A DNA stretch of 64,000 nucleotides, from NCBI GenBank assembly GCA_040081715.1, contig JBEBFY010000015.1, positions 27,800-91,799 on the forward strand. The letters are read 5' to 3'. The notes beneath the pieces were generated by a model. The model was given only the letters and a program-made list of their open reading frames with translations. It did no database searches and had not been told where the DNA came from. Of the stretch, positions 8,140-18,900 are shown piece after piece (position 1 is the first letter of the stretch; the number at the start of each line of letters is the position of its first letter). Source of the stretch: CANKJK01 sp040081715. GTDB lineage: Bacteria; Acidobacteriota; Vicinamibacteria; Vicinamibacterales; UBA2999. A program made the position numbers and the translations under genes.

Positions 8140-9066
8140 TCACTTCCCGGCGGCGGCGTAGTAGCCCTTCTTGGTCCGCGGCACGGCATTGGCCCGGGCC
8201 ACCTGCACGACGATCCGGCGCCAGGCACCGTTCCTGATCTGGTTCCTGGAGGTGTAGCCCAGCACGTACTGGCTCGCCAACTCGTTGGCGATCTCCGCAT
8301 ACGCGCCGCTCAGGTCCTCGATTCGCTTGGCGAAGAAGGCCTTGCCCCCGGTTTCCTGGGCGAGCTGCCGCATCACAAATTCCGCCTCCTGGAACCCCCG
8401 GCTCGGGATGGCAGTCTCTGCCTGGAGGCTGATGGTGTAGATCGCCGTCTCGGACCGTTTGGCGAGGTCGAGGACCTCCTCGAAGGAGACGAGGCTGGAG
8501 GTGTCCTCGCCGTCGCTGAACACCACGAGTGCCTGGCGCCGGATATCCTCATCCGCCTTGGCCTGGATCTTCTTAAGCTCCTTGAGCGCGATGTAGATGG
8601 CGTTGTGGAGCGAGGTGGACCCGCCCGCCGCTGTCTGCCGGATGGCGGCTTCAAGTTCGGCATGGTTCGCCGTGAATGCCTGGCGGATCTCCACCCGGCT
8701 GTCGAAGTCGATGACCTGCGCGAGGTCACCGGGCTGCAGGCGTTTCACGAAGTTGGTGGCGGCCGCCTGAAGCGTGCCCAGCTTGCTGTCCATGCTGGCG
8801 CTGCTGTCGAGCAGGAGCGAGAGCGCAATGGGCTGCTGTTTCCGGTTGAAGTAGGTCAGATCCTGCTTGACCCCGTCTTCAAACACGCTGAAGTCTCTCT
8901 GTTCGAGGTCGACGACGTAGCGGCTGGCCGGGTCGACCACGGTGACGTTCAGGGACACGATGTCGACGCCGGCGCGGAATGTACGCTCGGGGTCCTGCGC
9001 CGCCAGAGGGACTGCGGCCGAGACGGCCAGCACGATGGCCAGAAGCGCTCGGTGTCGAATCGCCAC
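8140..9066 (-). CDS. Secreted VWFA-related acidobacterial domain protein (copy 1)
   Basis: A 308-residue exported protein with signal peptide (ALLAIVLAVSAAVPLAAQ) followed by a short beta-rich region (VSLNVTVVDPASRYVVDL) and a von Willebrand A domain. The metal-ion site is LLDSSASMDSK, with FSDGEDTSS as the later MIDAS strand. This architecture is the VWFA-related acidobacterial family. Function is unknown; adhesion or protein-protein interaction in the periplasm is inferred. It heads the heme operon and is the same length as a second copy at 52173-53099. The GTG start is only about 8 bases downstream of a TATACT box, so the mRNA may be leaderless. Confidence 0.85.
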   Translation of the reverse strand: MAIRHRALLAIVLAVSAAVPLAAQDPERTFRAGVDIVSLNVTVVDPASRYVVDLEQRDFSVFEDGVKQDLTYFNRKQQPIALSLLLDSSASMDSKLGTLQAAATNFVKRLQPGDLAQVIDFDSRVEIRQAFTANHAELEAAIRQTAAGGSTSLHNAIYIALKELKKIQAKADEDIRRQALVVFSDGEDTSSLVSFEEVLDLAKRSETAIYTISLQAETAIPSRGFQEAEFVMRQLAQETGGKAFFAKRIEDLSGAYAEIANELASQYVLGYTSRNQIRNGAWRRIVVQVARANAVPRTKKGYYAAAGK

Positions 9067-9080
9067 GAAAGGACAGTATA
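9067..9080 (-). promoter_or_regulatory. Candidate -10 box of the heme operon (possible leaderless transcript)
   Basis: Reading the minus strand, TATACT (9075-9080) is followed eight bases later by the GTG start of the VWA gene. Standard -10 to +1 spacing would put transcription start at or within a couple of bases of the start codon, and no Shine-Dalgarno sequence is visible. The -35 region at the right distance is poor (GCAGAC), so this is a weak-to-moderate prediction. Confidence 0.4.
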
Positions 9081-9084
9081 GCTT

Positions 9085-9113
9085 TTGACCTCTGAGGGTC
9101 TGCGTGTTATAAA
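9085..9113 (+). promoter_or_regulatory. Sigma-70 type promoter of the nuo operon
   Basis: TTGACC (9085-9090), a 17-base spacer, then TATAAA (9108-9113): near-consensus -35 and -10 boxes with ideal spacing, pointing at nuoA. Transcription would begin near 9120, leaving a 5' leader of about 100 bases that contains a small hairpin and a GGGAGG ribosome site. Confidence 0.7.
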
Positions 9114-9118
9114 CACGC
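9102..9118. repeat. Inverted repeat overlapping the nuo -10 box (candidate operator)
   Basis: GCGTGTT-ATA-AACACGC: perfect 7-base arms around three bases, covering the nuo -10 box and lying 22 bases before the divergent heme-operon -10 box. Placement fits a repressor site controlling one or both operons. No regulator gene is adjacent. Confidence 0.5.
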
Positions 9119-9184
9119 GACTTTTCGCGGGCTTTCATTCGTGCATTCCGCGAGCCAGCAGCTTCAGGTTTTCGTCGTCGGACC

Positions 9185-9199
9185 CCCGACCTAGTCGGG
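9185..9199 (+). promoter_or_regulatory. Small hairpin in the nuoA leader
   Basis: CCCGAC-CTA-GTCGGG forms a 6-bp stem just upstream of the GGGAGG ribosome-binding site (9205-9210), which sits 10 bases before the nuoA ATG. A role in translation or transcript stability is possible but unproven. Confidence 0.35.
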
Positions 9200-9220
9200 C
9201 CGACGGGAGGTCGGCGTCCG

Positions 9221-9577
9221 ATGCCCCAGGAATTCGTGCCGGTTGTGCTATTCCTGCTGGTGGCGATCGGCTTTGCGTTCGTCACGCTCGTCCCGTCCCG
9301 GCTCCTCCAGACCAACAAGTACAACAAGGTTAAGCTCGACCCGTACGAGTGCGGCATCGAACCCATCACCGATGCCCGCGACCGCTACAGCATCCGCTAC
9401 TACCTGGTGGCCATGCTCTTCGTGATCTTCGATGTGGAAACGGTGTTCATGTTTCCGTGGGCCGTCATTCTCGAGAAGCTCGGCATCTTCGGGCTGATCG
9501 AGATGGGGGTGTTCCTCTTTATTCTCGTGGTCGGCTTCGTCTACGCCTGGAAGAAGGGCGCGCTCGAATGGACCTAA
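9221..9577 (+). CDS. nuoA: NADH-quinone oxidoreductase subunit A
   Basis: A 118-residue inner-membrane subunit of respiratory complex I with three hydrophobic helices. The conserved loop YECGIEP, a critical region near the quinone site, is present, as is RYYLVAMLFVIFDVETVF with the acidic residues of the second helix. It is the first gene of the operon, with GGGAGG at 9205-9210. The next gene is nuoC rather than nuoB: only 18 bases separate them, so nuoB is missing here. Confidence 0.97.
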   Translation: MPQEFVPVVLFLLVAIGFAFVTLVPSRLLQTNKYNKVKLDPYECGIEPITDARDRYSIRYYLVAMLFVIFDVETVFMFPWAVILEKLGIFGLIEMGVFLFILVVGFVYAWKKGALEWT

Positions 9578-9595
9578 CGGCCTGCCAGGCTCTCC

Positions 9596-10240
9596 ATGTC
9601 TGACGAGACTCCGACTCCCGCGCCGCCCGTCGCTGCCAAACCGGCGTCCAAGCCGGCCGAGCACAAGCCCGCGGCCCCGGCCGCGCCGGCTGGTCCGCCT
9701 GATCCGCCTCCGCCGGACGGCACCGCGCTGCCCGCGTACATCGTGGCGCTGCAGGCCGCGCTGCCGGACGCCGTGACCCAGCTCAGTCTGTTCGTCGGTG
9801 ACTGGACGGTGATCGTGCCCGTGACCCGGCTGCTCGAGGTGGCCCTGCAGCTTCGCGCGCAGGGGTTCGATACCTGTTCGGATGTCACGGCGTCGGACTG
9901 GCCCCAGCGGCCACAGCGTTTCGACATGATTTACGCGCTCTACTCCATCAAGGACCGGACACGCGTGCGCGTGAAGGTCCGGGCCGCGGAAGGGGAGGCG
10001 GTGCCGTCGGTCTCCAGCGTGTGGCCCGCGGCCAATTGGCTGGAGCGTGAGGTGTACGACATGTTCGGGGTGACGATCACGGGTCACCCGGACCTGCGCC
10101 GGATCCTGATGCCGGACGACTGGCAGGGCCATCCGCAGCGCAAGGACTACCCGCTTGAAGGGCCGGGGGAACTCCTCATGGAGAACCCGCTCGACTGGCT
10201 CAGGTTGAAACAGACGGCCAACGAGGCCGAGATCGAATAG
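9596..10240 (+). CDS. nuoC: NADH-quinone oxidoreductase subunit C
   Basis: A 214-residue peripheral-arm subunit of complex I that carries no redox centre. The first ~45 residues are a Pro/Ala/Lys-rich extension (TPTPAPPVAAKPASKPAEHK). The conserved core follows: FDTCSDVTASDWPQRPQRF, NWLEREVYDMFGVTITGHP and the family signature LRRILMPDDWQGHPQRKDYP. The ATG at 9596 is used. Its normal contact, NuoB, is not encoded in the operon. Confidence 0.95.
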   Translation: MSDETPTPAPPVAAKPASKPAEHKPAAPAAPAGPPDPPPPDGTALPAYIVALQAALPDAVTQLSLFVGDWTVIVPVTRLLEVALQLRAQGFDTCSDVTASDWPQRPQRFDMIYALYSIKDRTRVRVKVRAAEGEAVPSVSSVWPAANWLEREVYDMFGVTITGHPDLRRILMPDDWQGHPQRKDYPLEGPGELLMENPLDWLRLKQTANEAEIE

Positions 10241-10260
10241 CGACGGGCAGATCCCACCAC

Positions 10261-11382
10261 ATGGCACCCGAAACCCAGGCAATGTTCGATACCGACGAGC
10301 TGGTCATCAATATGGGACCCCAGCACCCCAGCACGCACGGCGTGCTGCGTGTGGTGCTGCGCCTGGACGGTGAGCGGGTCGTGGGCAGCGACGTCGTCAT
10401 CGGATACCTGCACCGGGGCATCGAGAAGCTCTGCGAGAACCGGGACTACGCGCAGATCGTGCTCATCACGGATCGCATGGACTACGTGGCGGCCGCGACC
10501 AGCAACCTCGGGTACTGCGAAACCGTCGAGAAGCTGATGTCGATCGAGGTCCCGCGCCGGGCCCGGTACCTGCGCACGGTGCTGTCCGAGTTGCAGCGGA
10601 TCGCGAGCCACTGCCTGTGGCTCGGCACGCACGCGATGGACATCGGGGCGATGACGGTGTTCCTCTACGCGTTCCGCGAACGGGAACTGATCCTCGACCT
10701 CTTCGAGGAGTTCTGCGGCGCGCGCCTGACCTACAACTCGATGCGCGTCGGCGGGCTTCCGCAGGACATTCCGCCGGGTTGGGACAGGAAGGTGCTGGCC
10801 TTCTGCGACATCATGGACGCCAAACTGCCCGAGTACGAGCAGTTGCTCACCAACAACCGCATCTGGCTCGAGCGTACCAAGGGAATCGGCGTCATCTCCG
10901 CCGAAGACGCGGTCGCGATCGGGCTCTCGGGGCCGCCCCTGCGTGGCTCGGGCGTGAAGCGCGACATCCGCAAGGACGAACCGTACGCCGCCTACGACGA
11001 GATGCAGTTCGAGGTGCCGGTGGGCGTGGCCGGCGATACCTACGACCGGTATCTCGTGCGCATCGAGGAGTTCCGTCAGTCCGTGAAGATCATCCGGCAG
11101 GCTGTCGCCGGCCTGCCCGAAGGTCCCATCGTCGGAAAAGTCCCACGCCTCATCAAGCCGCCGGCCGGCGAGACGTATCACGCCATCGAGTCGCCGAAGG
11201 GCGAGATCGGCTACTTCATCGTGGCCGACGGCAAGTCCGTGGCGCCGTACCGGTTCCGCGTCCGGCCGCCATCCTTCTGCAACCTGCAGGCGCTGTCGCA
11301 GTTGATCAAGGGCCACATGGTCGCCGACGTGGTGGCGCTCATCGGTTCGATTGACGTCGTGCTCGGGGAGGTGGACCGGTAA
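10261..11382 (+). CDS. nuoD: NADH-quinone oxidoreductase subunit D
   Basis: A 373-residue subunit that forms the quinone-binding cavity together with NuoB. The signature MGPQHPSTHGVLR with its quinone-contacting His, the IGYLHRGIEKL segment and the C-terminal RPPSFCNLQAL are intact. Length is normal for a stand-alone NuoD, not a NuoCD fusion. The stop TAA shares one base with the nuoH start (TAATG). Confidence 0.97.
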   Translation: MAPETQAMFDTDELVINMGPQHPSTHGVLRVVLRLDGERVVGSDVVIGYLHRGIEKLCENRDYAQIVLITDRMDYVAAATSNLGYCETVEKLMSIEVPRRARYLRTVLSELQRIASHCLWLGTHAMDIGAMTVFLYAFRERELILDLFEEFCGARLTYNSMRVGGLPQDIPPGWDRKVLAFCDIMDAKLPEYEQLLTNNRIWLERTKGIGVISAEDAVAIGLSGPPLRGSGVKRDIRKDEPYAAYDEMQFEVPVGVAGDTYDRYLVRIEEFRQSVKIIRQAVAGLPEGPIVGKVPRLIKPPAGETYHAIESPKGEIGYFIVADGKSVAPYRFRVRPPSFCNLQALSQLIKGHMVADVVALIGSIDVVLGEVDR

Positions 11383-12401
11383 TGGTCGACCAGATCGTCA
11401 TCCCCCTTCTCAAGATCCTGATCACGCTCAACGCCACGCTCGTGGCGGTCACCTTCATGGTGCTGCTCGAGCGCAAGGTGATCGCGTGGGTGCAGAACCG
11501 GCTGGGCCCGATGCGCGTAGGTCCCCACGGGATGCTGCAGCCGATCGCGGATGTCATCAAGCTGATGACGAAGGAGGACATCACGCCGGTGAAGGCCGAC
11601 CGGTACGTGTTCACCCTCGCGCCTTTTCTGGCGCTCATCCCCGCGCTCATCGTCTTCGCCGTGATTCCCTTCGGACCCGAGGTGTCGCTGTTCGGCCGCC
11701 GCGTGGTGCTCCAGATCACGGACCTGAACGTCGGCCTGCTCTACATCGTGTCGGTGGCCTCGATCGGCGTCTACGGCATCATCCTGGCGGGCTGGGCCTC
11801 CAACAGCAAGTTCCCGCTGCTTGCCAGCCTGCGCGCCTCCGCCCAGCTCATCAGCTACGAAGTGGCGGTCACGATGGCGCTGGTCAGCATGGTCGTCAGC
11901 GCGGGCACGCTGAGCATGGCGGGTATCATTAACGCCCAGTTCGAGCAGGGCGTCTGGTACGCCTTCGTCCAGCCGTTGGCCTTCTTCATCTTCTTCGTCG
12001 GTGGCCTGGCGGAAACCAACCGCGCGCCATTTGACCTGGCGGAAGCGGAGCAGGAGCTGACGGGTGGTTTCCACACCGAGTACAGCGGCATGCGCTTCGC
12101 GCTGTTCTTCCTGGCCGAGTACGCCAACATGATCGTCGTCTCGGCCGTCGCCACGACGCTCTTCCTCGGCGGCTGGTTGCGTCCCTTTCCGAACGTGGAG
12201 TTCCTCGGCTTCCTGGGCTTCATCCCGGGCTGGTGCTGGTTTCTCGCCAAGACCTTTGTGTTTCTCTACGTCTTCCTGTGGGTGCGCGCCACGCTGCCGC
12301 GGTATCGCTACGACCAGCTCATGCGCCTCGGGTGGAAGGTCCTGATTCCCCTCGCGATCGCGAATGTGGTGGTCAGCGGCATTCTGAAGGTGCTGCTGTA
12401 G
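11382..12401 (+). CDS. nuoH: NADH-quinone oxidoreductase subunit H
   Basis: A 339-residue multi-helix membrane subunit that links the quinone site to the proton pumps. Conserved acidic loops are visible: ERKVIAWVQNRLGPMRVGP near the N-terminus and ETNRAPFDLAEAEQELTGGF. Start overlaps the nuoD stop by one base. In most operons nuoI follows; here the next start (nuoJ) comes 8 bases after the stop, so nuoI is absent. Confidence 0.97.
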   Translation: MVDQIVIPLLKILITLNATLVAVTFMVLLERKVIAWVQNRLGPMRVGPHGMLQPIADVIKLMTKEDITPVKADRYVFTLAPFLALIPALIVFAVIPFGPEVSLFGRRVVLQITDLNVGLLYIVSVASIGVYGIILAGWASNSKFPLLASLRASAQLISYEVAVTMALVSMVVSAGTLSMAGIINAQFEQGVWYAFVQPLAFFIFFVGGLAETNRAPFDLAEAEQELTGGFHTEYSGMRFALFFLAEYANMIVVSAVATTLFLGGWLRPFPNVEFLGFLGFIPGWCWFLAKTFVFLYVFLWVRATLPRYRYDQLMRLGWKVLIPLAIANVVVSGILKVLL

Positions 12402-12409
12402 GAGCCGCC

Positions 12410-12922
12410 ATGCTGACCACACTGACGTTCTACACGCTGGCCTTCCTCATCCTGGTGTTTGCCGCCCTGGTGGTGACGGCCAGGAACACGGTCTACAGCA
12501 TCCTCTTCCTGGTGGGGGACTTCCTCGCCGTGGCGCTGCTCTACGCCGCGATGAACAGCATGTTCGTGGCGGCGATCCAGGTGCTGGTCTACGCGGGCGG
12601 CATTGTCGTCCTCTACCTGTTCGTGGTGATGCTCGTGAACCTCAAGCGGCCAGCGGAAGAGGCCATCGCGCCGCAGCGGCATAACCTGCTCGGCTGGTTG
12701 CTGAGTGCCGCGGTGCTGGGCGAACTGGTGTTTCTCGGGGTCTACAACGCGTTCCGGTCCGCAGCCGGGCCAAACCTGGGTCCGGCCGGTGGCACGGTCG
12801 GCTTCGTGGAGAACGTGGGCGTCGCGCTCTATGCCGACTACCTGATTCCGTTCGAACTCGCGTCGATGCTGCTGCTGGTGGCCATGGTGGGGGCGATCAT
12901 CCTCGCCCGCCGGGAGCTCTGA
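12410..12922 (+). CDS. nuoJ: NADH-quinone oxidoreductase subunit J
   Basis: A 170-residue membrane subunit with about five helices, including the typical AAIQVLVYAGGIVVLYLFVV helix that contains the pi-bulge involved in gating. A GGAG ribosome site lies within the end of nuoH, and the ATG at 12410 begins MLTTLTFYTLAF, the expected N-terminus. The same frame is open further upstream but inside nuoH. Confidence 0.95.
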   Translation: MLTTLTFYTLAFLILVFAALVVTARNTVYSILFLVGDFLAVALLYAAMNSMFVAAIQVLVYAGGIVVLYLFVVMLVNLKRPAEEAIAPQRHNLLGWLLSAAVLGELVFLGVYNAFRSAAGPNLGPAGGTVGFVENVGVALYADYLIPFELASMLLLVAMVGAIILARREL

Positions 12923-12930
12923 GGCGACTG

Positions 12931-13233
12931 ATGATTACCACCACCCACTACATGGTGCTGTCCGCCGCGCTCTTCATGATCGGCGTGCTCGGCGTCGTGA
13001 CGCGCCGGAACATCATCATCATCTTCATGTCGATCGAGCTCATCCTCAACGCCGTCAACATCAACCTGATGGCGTTCTCGATGCGATGGGGCAACCCGGT
13101 CGGACAGGTCTTCACGTTGTTCGTGATTGCGGTAGCCGCGGCCGAGGCGGCCGTGGGCCTCGGCATCATCCTGGCGCTCTATCGCAACAAGGACACGATC
13201 AACATCGACGAAATGAACATCATGCGGTCCTGA
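12931..13233 (+). CDS. nuoK: NADH-quinone oxidoreductase subunit K
   Basis: A 100-residue, three-helix membrane subunit homologous to MrpC. It contains the conserved membrane glutamate in FMSIELILNAVNINLMAF and the second in AAAEAAVGLGIILALYRN. It starts 8 bases after nuoJ. Length and motif content are typical. Confidence 0.97.
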   Translation: MITTTHYMVLSAALFMIGVLGVVTRRNIIIIFMSIELILNAVNINLMAFSMRWGNPVGQVFTLFVIAVAAAEAAVGLGIILALYRNKDTINIDEMNIMRS

Positions 13234-13249
13234 CCTCGACACGATTCCT

Positions 13250-15565
<2,316 letters not shown>

Positions 15566-15594
15566 GTTAGTCGGGAACCAGAGAACAAGAGGCC

Positions 15595-17331
15595 ATGGAT
15601 AACGCCGCACATTTCCCGCTGCTGTCGCTGATCCTGTTCACCCCGCTGGTCGGCGCCGCCATTCTGATGCTGGTGCCGAAGACGGCGGAGAACGCCATCC
15701 GCTGGATCGCGAACCTGTTTACTTTTGCCGGCTTCCTGGTATCGCTGCCGCTCTGGTTCCAGTACGACCAGACCAACGCGGACTACCAGTTTGTCGAGCG
15801 GCTGCCGTGGATCCCCTCCATCGGCGCGGAGTACTTCATCGGCATCGACGGGTTCAGCTCGCTGCTCATCCTGCTCACCACGATGATGGGCTTCATCGCC
15901 GTGCTCTCCTCGTGGACGGCGATCACGGAGCGCGTGAAGGAGTACTACATCTTTCTGCTCTTCCTGCAGACGGGCATGATCGGCGCGTTCATCTCGCTCG
16001 ACTTCCTGCTCTTCTTCCTGTTCTGGGAAGTCATGCTCGTGCCGATGTATTTCCTGATCGGCATCTGGGGCAGCGCCAACCGACTCTACTCCGCGATCAA
16101 GTTCTTCCTGTACACCTTGGTCGGCAGCGTGGTGATGCTGCTGGGCATCCTGGCGCTCTACTTCGCGTTCCACGAGGCCACGGGGGTCTACTCCTTCGAC
16201 ATCACCCGCTACCAGGCGTTTAACTTCGCGCCGAACCTGCAGTGGTGGGTATTTCTGGCGTTCTTCCTGGGCTTTGCCATCAAGGTGCCGATGTTCCCGT
16301 TCCACACCTGGCTGCCTGATGCGCACACGGACGCGCCGACGGCCGGCTCGGTGATTCTGGCGGCGGTGCTCCTGAAGATGGGCACCTACGGATTCATCCG
16401 CTTCAGCCTGCCGATCCTGCCCGAGGCGACTCGCGAACTTGCGTGGATGGTCGTGACGCTGTCGATCATCGGCATCATCTATGGCGCGCTCATCGCGATG
16501 GCGCAGAAGGACTGGAAGCGCCTGGTGGCCTACTCGTCGGTGAGCCACATGGCCATGGTGATGCTGGGGATGTTCGCGCTCAACCCGGTGGGGATCACCG
16601 GCAGCATCGTGCAGCAGCTCAACCACGGCATTTCGACCGGCGCCCTCTTCCTGCTGGTAGGCGTGGTCTACGAGCGGCGGCACACCCGCGAGATCTCCGA
16701 GTACGGCGGCCTCTCGAAGGTGATGCCGGTCTACGCGGCGATCTTCCTCTTCATGACGATGTCGTCCATCGGTCTGCCGGCGCTGAACGGCTTCATCGGT
16801 GAGATCCTCATCATGCAGGGCATCTTCGCGGTCAACAAGGTCTGGGCGGGCGTAGGCGCCGCCGGCATCGTGCTGGGTGCGGCGTACATGCTGTGGCTCT
16901 ACCAGCGCACGATGTTCGGCAAGATCGAAAACCCGAAGAACGAGAACCTGCCCGATGTCGGCCTCCGCGAGTTCGCGACGTTCGTGCCGCTCATCATCCT
17001 GGCGCTCTGGATCGGCCTCTATCCGGCGCCCTTCATCAACCGGCTGAACACCTCGGTGGCGAGGGTGGTGGCCCGCGTCAGTCCGCAGTACACGGCGGCG
17101 CTGAAGGCCGCAGGCATTGATTGCGGCGCGGAGACCGCTGGGCCGGCAGCAGCGGCGCAGGTGACGGCGGCTCAGGTCATGTCGGCACCCGCCACGGCCA
17201 CAGCGCCCACGGCCACACTGACGCTGGCGATCCCCGGGGGTGCGGCGGCGTCCGCGGCACCGGCCGGGATGCAGGCTTTCGGCGCGGCTCCGTGCAGCGA
17301 CCTGGCCGGCAAGCCCGAGGCCCACCGGTGA
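15595..17331 (+). CDS. nuoM: NADH-quinone oxidoreductase subunit M with Ala-rich C-terminal tail
   Basis: A 578-residue proton-pumping membrane subunit. The core motifs FFLFWEVMLVPMYFLIG, HTWLPDAHTDAPTAGSVIL and LLKMGTYGFIRF are intact. The family normally ends soon after the last helix (here LYPAPFINRLN, near residue 483); about 90 extra residues follow, rich in Ala and Thr and ending AHR, with no transmembrane helix apparent. The stop TGA shares a base with the nuoN ATG (TGATG). Confidence 0.95.
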   Translation: MDNAAHFPLLSLILFTPLVGAAILMLVPKTAENAIRWIANLFTFAGFLVSLPLWFQYDQTNADYQFVERLPWIPSIGAEYFIGIDGFSSLLILLTTMMGFIAVLSSWTAITERVKEYYIFLLFLQTGMIGAFISLDFLLFFLFWEVMLVPMYFLIGIWGSANRLYSAIKFFLYTLVGSVVMLLGILALYFAFHEATGVYSFDITRYQAFNFAPNLQWWVFLAFFLGFAIKVPMFPFHTWLPDAHTDAPTAGSVILAAVLLKMGTYGFIRFSLPILPEATRELAWMVVTLSIIGIIYGALIAMAQKDWKRLVAYSSVSHMAMVMLGMFALNPVGITGSIVQQLNHGISTGALFLLVGVVYERRHTREISEYGGLSKVMPVYAAIFLFMTMSSIGLPALNGFIGEILIMQGIFAVNKVWAGVGAAGIVLGAAYMLWLYQRTMFGKIENPKNENLPDVGLREFATFVPLIILALWIGLYPAPFINRLNTSVARVVARVSPQYTAALKAAGIDCGAETAGPAAAAQVTAAQVMSAPATATAPTATLTLAIPGGAAASAAPAGMQAFGAAPCSDLAGKPEAHR

Positions 17332-18806
17332 TGCCGATGGGGCTCTCCGCGGCGGATTTCTACTACATCCTGCCCGAGATGGTGCTGACCTTCGGCGCCA
17401 TGCTCGTGCTCATGGCGGACCTGTACTTCACGCGGGAGCAGCGGGGCGCCATTACGGGCCTGTCGGTGGGCGTACTCGTGGCCACCTTCATCGCACTGGT
17501 CGTCGTCGGCAGCCCCCAGATCGCGATTTCGCGCGGGCTGCTGTCGATCGACGCCTTCGGCTTCTACTTCAAGGTCATCTTCCTGGCCTCGGCGGCGCTG
17601 ACGCTGCTGATGTCCGGCCCGTACCTCAAGGTGGAGGGGATGCCGGCCGGCGCGTACTGCTTCCTGGTGCTCGCCGCCACGCTCGGCATGATGTTCATGG
17701 CCAGCGGCATTGAGCTCATCACGATCTTCATCGGCCTCGAAACGATGGCCATCGCGTTCTACATCCTGGCCGCCTTCATCAAGCCCAACGCCCGCTCGAA
17801 CGAAGCGGGTGTGAAGTACTTCCTGCTCGGCGCCTTCTCGCTCGGGATTCTGCTCTACGGGATGTCGCTGCTGTACGGCCTGACCGGATCCACGAGCCTG
17901 GCGGGCATCGCGACGGCGATCGCCGATCCGGACGCCGTCGGGCGCCCGATGCTGCTGCTGGCCGTCGTGCTCGTCGTCGCTGGCGTGGCCTTCAAGATTG
18001 CGGCGGTACCGTTCCATATGTGGGCGCCTGATGTGTACGAGGGCGCACCCACGCCGATCACCGCGTTCCTGTCGGTGGGCTCCAAGGCCGCGTCCTTCGC
18101 GATGCTCCTCCGCATCTTTGTCGAGGGCCTGCCCTCGATGAGCGAGGAGTGGCGGACGCTCTTCTATGCGCTGGCCGTGATGACGATGACGGTGGGCAAC
18201 TTCGCCGCCATCACGCAGACCAACATCAAGCGCATGCTGGCCTACTCGTCGATTGCCCACGCCGGATACCTGCTGATGGGCGTGGTGGCCGGGACACCGC
18301 GCGGCATCACCGCGATGCTGATCTACCTGTTCGTCTACGGGCTGATGCAGATGGGTGCGTTCGGCATCGTGGTACTGATGCGCCGCACGGACACGGTCGG
18401 CGACGATATCCAGGACCTCAACGGCCTCTACTTCCGGAACCCCATGGCGGCGATCGCCATGCTGATCTTCATGCTCTCGCTCGGCGGCATTCCCCCGACG
18501 GCGGGCTTCATGGGCAAGTTCTGGCTCTTCAGCGCGGCCATTGAGTCCGGCTACGTCTGGCTGGCCGTCATCGGCGTGCTGAACAGTGCCGTGTCCCTCT
18601 ACTACTACCTGCGCGTCGTGGTCTTCATGTGGCTCAAGAACGAGCCGACCGGCTCGGAGCCCCGCATGCAGCCGGCGCTGGCCCTGACACTGGCCGTGGC
18701 CCTGGCCGGGACCATCGTGCTGGGCATCTTCCCGCGCCCGCTGTTCGAAATGGCCGAGGCTTCGGCACGCGCCCTCGGCGCCGCTCCAGTCGCCGCCGTC
18801 CGCTAG
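17331..18806 (+). CDS. nuoN: NADH-quinone oxidoreductase subunit N
   Basis: The third Mrp-type pumping subunit, 491 residues, last gene of the operon. Characteristic segments are FHMWAPDVYEGAPTPITAFL, AYSSIAHAGYLLMG and LGGIPPTAGFMGKFWLF. The ATG at 17331 overlaps the nuoM stop by one base. A hairpin lies directly after its stop codon, and the Fo-ATPase genes begin about 95 bases further on. Confidence 0.96.
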   Translation: MPMGLSAADFYYILPEMVLTFGAMLVLMADLYFTREQRGAITGLSVGVLVATFIALVVVGSPQIAISRGLLSIDAFGFYFKVIFLASAALTLLMSGPYLKVEGMPAGAYCFLVLAATLGMMFMASGIELITIFIGLETMAIAFYILAAFIKPNARSNEAGVKYFLLGAFSLGILLYGMSLLYGLTGSTSLAGIATAIADPDAVGRPMLLLAVVLVVAGVAFKIAAVPFHMWAPDVYEGAPTPITAFLSVGSKAASFAMLLRIFVEGLPSMSEEWRTLFYALAVMTMTVGNFAAITQTNIKRMLAYSSIAHAGYLLMGVVAGTPRGITAMLIYLFVYGLMQMGAFGIVVLMRRTDTVGDDIQDLNGLYFRNPMAAIAMLIFMLSLGGIPPTAGFMGKFWLFSAAIESGYVWLAVIGVLNSAVSLYYYLRVVVFMWLKNEPTGSEPRMQPALALTLAVALAGTIVLGIFPRPLFEMAEASARALGAAPVAAVR

Positions 18807-18807
18807 T

Positions 18808-18829
18808 GGCGACGAGTTACCCCGTCGCC
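18808..18829 (+). terminator. Hairpin after nuoN (weak terminator or processing site)
   Basis: GGCGACG and CGTCGCC pair perfectly over 7 bp around an 8-base loop immediately after the nuoN stop. No U-tract follows, so full termination is doubtful; it may attenuate read-through from nuo into atp or protect the 3' end. Confidence 0.35.
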
Positions 18830-18900
18830 AACCGCGCCGTCGTTTGTTGGTATCATTAGACGTTTGCGCGGGCGCTGATACCGCATGCCGACACCACTGC

